This document shows, piece after piece, positions 60,801 to 64,000 of a DNA stretch of 64,000 bases. The translations under genes and the position numbers were made by a program. The stretch is from Acholoe squamosa (taxonomy: Eukaryota > Annelida > Polychaeta > Phyllodocida > Polynoidae). Location: assembly GCA_949317995.1 (NCBI GenBank), contig OX439050.1, positions 23,819,839-23,883,838 of the forward strand, written 5' to 3'. How positions within the stretch are numbered: position 1 is the first letter of the stretch; every line of letters starts with the position of its first letter. Under the pieces are notes generated by a model that saw only the letters and a list, made by a program, of their open reading frames with translations, had not been told where the DNA came from and did no database searches.

Positions 60801-63800
60801 TATGTGTTCCTTATAAACTTGAGTATTTCTTTATAAAAGCCTTTCAACCAAATGATTATTAATGAGTCAAGTAATACCATAGTTCTACTTGATCTAAGCC
60901 TAACAGCTCTATTGGTTACTTGAACCCGTTTTCTGAGGGGCCTTTTCAATATCAATGTTTTCTGTCCTATTTCTACATTTATGGTTCTATGTCCTAGAAA
61001 ATATGCATGAAACAAGTTGAAAATGATATATAGGTCATAGGATATTTGTTTTATCTTTCATTTCTTTTTTTTCTTTTTCTTTTTTTTTTACCCATTTTCC
61101 TGGAAAAAAAGTTATTTTTCCAGTAGTTACCAAAAAAAAACATCACAAAGCAATGCTACTTAATGTGAAAAAACACCCTTACAGAGACAGGGATACAGCC
61201 AAATTTTATTCTAAAGTTATCTCTATGAAAATGACAACAGAATGGTGCAGTCATTTCTTTTTCATTTAAAGATTGCATATTTTCCTGAAGGTCTAAAAGA
61301 AATGTCACGTTAATGCAAACTGTACTAGCTTTTGGTTCTAGTTCCTCAAGTCCCCATAAGATGGCGCCACCAAGGAGTTTTCTAGGTTCACTGTAGAGGG
61401 CAGCACAAGTCACCTACCTCTGTAGATAGCTTCATAGACTGACTCAAGCCTGTCCCATTGTACACTGAAGGCCTATGGCCTATGCCTATGACCTCCACTA
61501 TACAATCTATATATGCCCATTTACTTGACTCGTTTTTTAATGGATTCCAGACACCCTTCTATTCTCTATTAAAGATAATGCACGGCACCTTGTATTTGTT
61601 CAGATGCTATTATTAATTGACCTTTTTATCATTCAATAGACAAACCCCAAGATGATGTCATGGCGTCTACGTCAACGGCCAGTCAAAACCTTGATGATAT
61701 TGACAAGTCGAAGATTTCAGACAGTGACGTCATCTCAACAACCAGCACGTTTACTGCAACAACGTCGTCCATGGGCCCAGGTTACAGCCAGCTCAGCTTA
61801 GCCAGCTCTCAGGCGTAAGTACAGAAATACCCTGCGTATAAGGCACAGCTTATATGTTAGCAATGGCTTATACACAAGGATATACCTTGTGGTGCCTTCA
61901 AGAGGAAGTGCAAGTTATGGATGTGCCTTATATAGGATTTGATGCTATAGAACAGTACTAAAGTGACCAAAATAAGATGCACCTATAAATTTGTTCCTGA
62001 ACTCATGTGCGTCTTTATGCGAATACATTTGTAACAATCATTTGATATTGAGGAAAGAACATGTTCAAAGAATAGAATAGATGAAATTAAATTAACACAC
62101 CCATTTCCCTATGTTTCTCTAGGAACAGTGACACGTTTACCGATGTAAGCAGTTACCAGGGAGATGCAGATAGCTTATACCGGACGAACGGGCGCGCCTC
62201 GGGTGGTTATGAAGAGTTGGCTGATGACTTGGACGACTTCAAGATGCCAGACATCAGCGTGAGTAAAGCTCTTCTTATGCTCCTTTTCGTTTTTTTCCCT
62301 TCATTTTTGTAGCTCACAGTTTAAGAGATCTCTCTGATAAGATGTGTAACAATCAAGAGACTGAAACATGTTTAGTTCAAAACCTTTGAACAGGACAAAA
62401 ATATACACCTATTGACTTTTAAAAGTAAAAAGTAAAGCCACGTCATTATTTAGAATAAAGGTGTCATCTCAAAAAGAGATAATGGATTTATTGTTGTACC
62501 TTGCATACAAGTGACATCCCATGTATAAGATTCAGCCTGAGTTGAGAGGAGAGCTGTAAGGCATACCTGGGTTATGTTTTTGATCAGGTTCATACTAATC
62601 TAATCTAATTTTATCCAGACTATAAGACATACCCCCTCTTCTAGGAAGTAATTTACGATACAGTAAATCTAACGTTTGCGTATAAACTGTGGCCTATATG
62701 TGAGGTACTACAGTAACTCCCATTGCATTATTTAAACTTGACGCAAAATAAAGGAATGTGACTCCCATATGCAAAACTTTCAAGCTATTATGTTCAAACA
62801 CAATATCAATTAAACCAAATATGCCTACTCTATCATTGTACAGTGTAAACTGAACTTAGTGAAGGTATGGTCCTAAATTGATTTTAAATAGATTTGCCCA
62901 ATTTGAGAGGCAATAAATGGCATGGCTACCATTATCTAGACAGATATAGGTCTCGTCTAGAGAATGAAATATCCGCATATAAGCTACCAAAACGAAAAGC
63001 GATATGACCAACAAAGATATGACTTCATTTTCAACAGTGCAAATGAAATAGCCTTGTATTCATGCTTCAAATACCATTTTCATCAATAATTTTGCTTTCA
63101 GTTTTCACTTGAAGAACTGATTTTGGATCCGTTGTTGACCATGTGACTCTTGGTAACCATATTCATGCATGTCTTCTTTTTGTACTTTTAATGTTTTGAG
63201 TTTTAATGAAATTATAAAACTGCTTGTCAAATTCAAGGGTTAGGCTCAATGGTGTTGGGGAGTAAGACTAAGAAATCAGTTTCAAAATCAGTTTCAAATT
63301 GGCAGTGTACTTTTTCTTTAACATAATGATGAGGGTACATTTTAGCACATCAAGAGGGAGAGTGATTTTAGTAGGTAAACTCAGGGATATAACCCTAGCT
63401 AGATAAGTTATAGTTTTAGGGATCTTTACTTTAGATTTCTAAGCATGCATGTGCAGGTAAATTAATATCAATCACCCAAAAGAAATTTCATGATCATATC
63501 TTTGTTGGACCTCATATCTCTTTCCAGGTTAAGGTAATAAGATATATGATTTGTCATTTTGGCTTGCTTTCTAACATCTCTTTGATAAGAAATGTAATAC
63601 TTCTCTATTACTGATGCAAATAAGGATCATTTCCCTATACATAGAAATGCTAAAGCAAAAAAATGTTTCCATTGCAGAGTTCTTTTTCACTTGACCTTGG
63701 TACATCATTTATGGATGAGGTCATGAAAGCCTTTAGCGATGTCACAGATAAGGATAAAACGCCAACGGAAGAACGAAGACCTCTTCCTGACTCAGAAGAC

Positions 63801-64000
63801 CGGTCACCTATTAATCATGACCAGTCAGAGTACAGTCAGACAAATGGATCATCCTCCTTTGACAATTATGTTATCTCGAAGGTTCCAGACTATGTGGCAG
63901 ATTATGAACAGGAAAATGGTTATCACCACCAAGAAGAACAACAAAACTTTGAGAATGCAGCGCTCAACTCATCACGGTCATCAGATTTCGGTGGGTCTTC
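48647..64000 (+). CDS. TNK2: ACK-family non-receptor tyrosine kinase (TNK2/Ack-like), 13 coding exons, 3' end outside window
   Basis: Thirteen exons with GT-AG introns join in frame into 734 codons without a stop and continue past the edge. Residues are numbered from the ATG at 48647. Domains in order: SAM about 6-66; tyrosine kinase about 118-380; SH3-like about 390-450; CRIB-type motif 483-500; then a long Ser/Thr/Tyr-rich tail. Kinase residues visible: glycine loop GIGEFGTV 124-131, VAIK Lys149, alpha-C Glu166, gatekeeper-like Thr195, HRDLAARN with Asp244 and Asn249, DFG 262-264, paired activation-loop tyrosines 275-276, and a CAPE motif. Family knowledge: ACK kinases bind GTP-Cdc42 through the CRIB segment and act in receptor trafficking and signalling; the SAM-kinase-SH3-CRIB order is diagnostic. 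The SAM segment resembles the insect Ack-like branch as I remember it, so orthology to TNK2 itself rather than Ack-like/TNK1 is not settled. The start is the strong-context ATG in the first assembled exon; an upstream coding exon may extend it. Confidence 0.93.
49079..49282 (+). CDS. TNK2: ACK kinase exon 2: linker and glycine-rich loop
   Basis: Acceptor cttttcag ends at 49078; donor gtaagg begins at 49283; 68 codons, phase 0 at both ends. The first 40 residues are a Ser/Pro-rich linker after the SAM domain. The rest begins the kinase N-lobe with the ATP-binding loop GIGEFGTV (residues 124-131). Confidence 0.93.
49360..50029. mobile_element. Harbinger-like MITE with ~34-bp TIR in intron 2
   Basis: GGCTGCATAAAATTGATAAT... 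at 49363 and its inverted copy ending GCAGCC at 50026 match over about 34 bp with one mismatch. TAA at 49360-49362 and 50027-50029 is a 3-bp target duplication, as in PIF/Harbinger elements. The interior has poly-A-rich blocks with cctccctc motifs; no transposase. Confidence 0.85.
50556..50871. mobile_element. Harbinger-like MITE GGCCACACCAA in intron 2
   Basis: GGCCACACCAAAAAAA at 50559 and ...TTTTTGGTGTGGCC to 50868, flanked by TTA (50556-50558 and 50869-50871). Inverted relative of 43871-44118. It ends 43 bp before kinase exon 3, so it abuts the branch-point region of that intron. Confidence 0.85.
50915..51064 (+). CDS. TNK2: ACK kinase exon 3: VAIK lysine and alpha-C helix
   Basis: Acceptor ctccccag ends at 50914; donor gtaggt begins at 51065; 50 codons, phase 0. 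It supplies the VAIK lysine (Lys149), the alpha-C Glu166 in [11 protein letters not shown], and the RLYGVVL strand that is characteristic of ACK kinases. Confidence 0.94.
51240..51905. other. Repeat-like segment in intron 3
   Basis: Contains short tandem blocks (cactaggcaacgtca, cactaggtagcgtca; acaatggggcacaaaagtgc twice) and ends gccaagccactagta, recalling the palindromic ctagtggcttcgccactag near 11843. Boundaries uncertain. Confidence 0.4.
52096..52287 (+). CDS. TNK2: ACK kinase exon 4: hinge and catalytic loop
   Basis: A T-rich acceptor ends at 52095; donor gtaggt begins at 52288; 64 codons, phase 0. It starts with VTELAPL (gatekeeper-like Thr and hinge, nearly as in vertebrate ACK) and carries HRDLAARN with catalytic Asp244 and metal-binding Asn249. 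Confidence 0.95.
52956..53053 (+). CDS. TNK2: ACK kinase exon 5: DFG and activation loop
   Basis: Acceptor cccaaaag ends at 52955; donor gtaagg begins at 53054. There are 98 nt, so the final Trp codon is split (TG|G). It encodes [10 protein letters not shown] and an activation loop with adjacent tyrosines (275, 276), the expected autophosphorylation site of the family. Confidence 0.94.
53280..53406 (+). CDS. TNK2: ACK kinase exon 6: APE motif and alpha-F
   Basis: Acceptor tacttcag ends at 53279; donor gtaaac begins at 53407. The first base completes the split Trp, giving WCAPE, followed by [17 protein letters not shown], the invariant alpha-F region of tyrosine kinases. It ends in phase 0 after FTGQQ. 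Confidence 0.95.
54358..54408 (+). other. Candidate cassette exon, 51 nt, in kinase domain
   Basis: Acceptor accttattttgtag ends at 54357 and donor gtaacc begins at 54409. The 17 codons ([17 protein letters not shown]) are phase 0 like the flanking exons 6 and 7 and have no stop. Inclusion would place an insert between alpha-F and alpha-G of the kinase. Confidence 0.35.
56134..56283 (+). CDS. TNK2: ACK kinase exon 7: kinase C-lobe end
   Basis: Acceptor ggaattcag ends at 56133; donor gtgaag begins at 56284; 50 codons, phase 0. It holds [24 protein letters not shown], whose CW and RRPTF elements close tyrosine kinase domains. Joined directly to exon 6 it aligns without gaps to my memory of the vertebrate ACK kinase domain, so the 51-nt candidate exon between them would be optional. 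Confidence 0.94.
56472..56575 (+). CDS. TNK2: ACK kinase exon 8: start of SH3-like domain
   Basis: Acceptor acttttag ends at 56471; donor gtttgt begins at 56576; 104 nt with the last Arg codon split (AG|G). [15 protein letters not shown] has the pattern of the first SH3 strands (ALYDY-like start and a DxIxVL-like strand). Confidence 0.88.
56639..56822 (+). mobile_element. SINE in intron 8 with 12-bp TSD
   Basis: A 184-bp copy of the ACTC-tailed SINE, flanked by taagttagaagt at 56627-56638 and 56823-56834. Well preserved (gtgcacatatgcgcgggcac, gaccttagctgtcgaaatgg), so probably recent. Confidence 0.92.
57438..57539. repeat. Fold-back repeat in intron 8, ~46-bp arms
   Basis: ggataggggtacactcggtc ... 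and its inverted copy ending ctatcc pair over about 46 bp with few mismatches around a loop near tggcctctggcc. It sits 125 bp upstream of exon 9. Confidence 0.8.
57665..57810 (+). CDS. TNK2: ACK kinase exon 9: rest of SH3-like domain
   Basis: Acceptor ttttcag ends at 57664; donor gtgcgt begins at 57811. It completes the split Arg and continues [18 protein letters not shown], which matches the W-x-G...G-hydrophobic-P/D core of an SH3 fold. It ends in phase 1 after a basic stretch (KLSRR). Confidence 0.87.
58226..58258 (+). other. Candidate micro-exon, 33 nt, in intron 9
   Basis: Acceptor actttttcttgcatctag ends at 58225; donor gtcagg begins at 58259. In the phase-1 context of exons 9 and 10 it adds 11 residues ([11 protein letters not shown]) without a stop, between the SH3-like and CRIB segments. 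Confidence 0.4.
59554..59574 (+). other. Candidate micro-exon, 21 nt, in intron 9
   Basis: cag at 59551-59553 and donor gtatgg at 59575 bracket 21 nt, phase-preserving, adding GFQETRD. The polypyrimidine tract is weak, so this is the least secure of the three. Confidence 0.2.
60484..60657 (+). CDS. TNK2: ACK kinase exon 10: CRIB-type GTPase-binding motif
   Basis: An acceptor ending ctgtag at 60483 and donor gtaagt at 60658 frame 174 nt, phase 1 at both ends. After a basic segment, residues 483-500 read [18 protein letters not shown], the CRIB consensus ISxPxxxxHxxHxG with a Gly-Tyr-Asp-Gly tail. In ACK kinases this binds active Cdc42. Confidence 0.93.
61640..61814 (+). CDS. TNK2: ACK kinase exon 11: Ser/Thr-rich tail
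   Basis: Acceptor ttcaatag ends at 61639; donor gtaagt begins at 61815. It completes a split Tyr codon, adds 57 residues rich in Ser, Thr and Asp, and ends in a split Ala codon (GC|G). No domain is recognised. Confidence 0.88.
61835..62030. mobile_element. Decayed CCGTAA-type element in intron 11
   Basis: Starts accctgcgtataaggcacag about 15 bp after the exon 11 donor; includes cttatacacaagg and gcgtctttatgcg. Terminal bases lost. Confidence 0.5.
62123..62258 (+). CDS. TNK2: ACK kinase exon 12: acidic tail
   Basis: Acceptor tttctctag ends at 62122; donor gtgagt begins at 62259. It completes the Ala codon and adds 45 residues, ending with an acidic stretch ([15 protein letters not shown]) in phase 0. 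It holds several tyrosines (SSYQG, SLYRT, GGYEE) that could be phosphorylated; that is inference. Confidence 0.88.
62510..62715. mobile_element. Decayed CCGTAA-type element in intron 12
   Basis: tcccatgtataagattcagc at the left, gtttgcgtataaactgtggc and tactacagtaactccc at the right. Confidence 0.4.
63102..63146 (+). other. Candidate alternative last exon of the kinase
   Basis: Acceptor aattttgctttcag ends at 63101; phase 0 reading gives [14 protein letters not shown] then TGA at 63144-63146. It shares ttttcacttga with the start of exon 13, suggesting partial exon duplication. Use would end the protein after about 641 residues, keeping the kinase and CRIB regions. Confidence 0.28.
63678..64000 (+). 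CDS. TNK2: ACK kinase exon 13 (partial, continues past window)
   Basis: Acceptor ccattgcag ends at 63677. The exon is open for 107 codons plus two bases to the window edge. It starts [19 protein letters not shown], an amphipathic stretch, then becomes Asp/Glu/Ser/Gln-rich with several YV/YS/YE sites. No stop is seen, so the protein C-terminus lies outside. Confidence 0.87.

Noticed and set aside
1-64000. CRISPR array, bacterial operons, prophage
   Set aside because: Tandem repeats here have no spacers, and genes are spliced; the sequence is animal nuclear DNA.

Overview
The window is eukaryotic: an intron-rich, repeat-dense animal genome segment of moderate AT content. It has GT-AG introns, SINEs with short tandem tails and target-site duplications, many terminal-inverted-repeat (TIR) mini-elements, several minisatellites and one Penelope-like retroelement fragment. 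Bacterial features such as operons and Shine-Dalgarno sites are absent. The repeat repertoire and the kind of kinase gene suggest a marine invertebrate (deuterostome or spiralian), but the sequence alone does not let me name the species.

One protein-coding gene is clear. Thirteen coding exons on the + strand, from 48647 to the window end, encode an ACK-family (TNK2/Ack-like) non-receptor tyrosine kinase: an N-terminal SAM domain, a complete tyrosine kinase domain, an SH3-like segment, a CRIB-type Cdc42/Rac-binding motif and a Ser/Thr/Tyr-rich tail. All exon junctions keep frame (734 codons assembled), and the gene runs off the right edge. A splice acceptor just upstream of the first ATG suggests that a 5' exon lies further left. 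Two phase-compatible candidates are 43078-43102 and 24280-24301. Three introns contain in-frame micro-exon candidates (51, 33 and 21 nt), and intron 12 contains a possible alternative last exon.

The left three quarters (1-48600) have no gene I can support and are mostly repeats. 2578-3283 is a 44-bp minisatellite. 4200-9330 is a 31-bp minisatellite broken by nested insertions: a SINE, then a TTAA element inside the SINE, then a 5'-truncated Penelope-like element with a GIY-YIG endonuclease ORF and a hammerhead-like ribozyme core inside the TTAA element. 10.5-45 kb holds many copies of a TA-flanked TIR element whose ends read CCGTAA...GCGTATAAG, TTAA-flanked palindromic elements, Harbinger-like, hAT-like and other MITEs, and further minisatellites (62, 75, 86 and 26 bp units). 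The same element types continue into the kinase introns. An isolated 84-nt sequence with strong splice sites (11106-11189) is the only exon-like object outside the kinase gene that I find worth testing.
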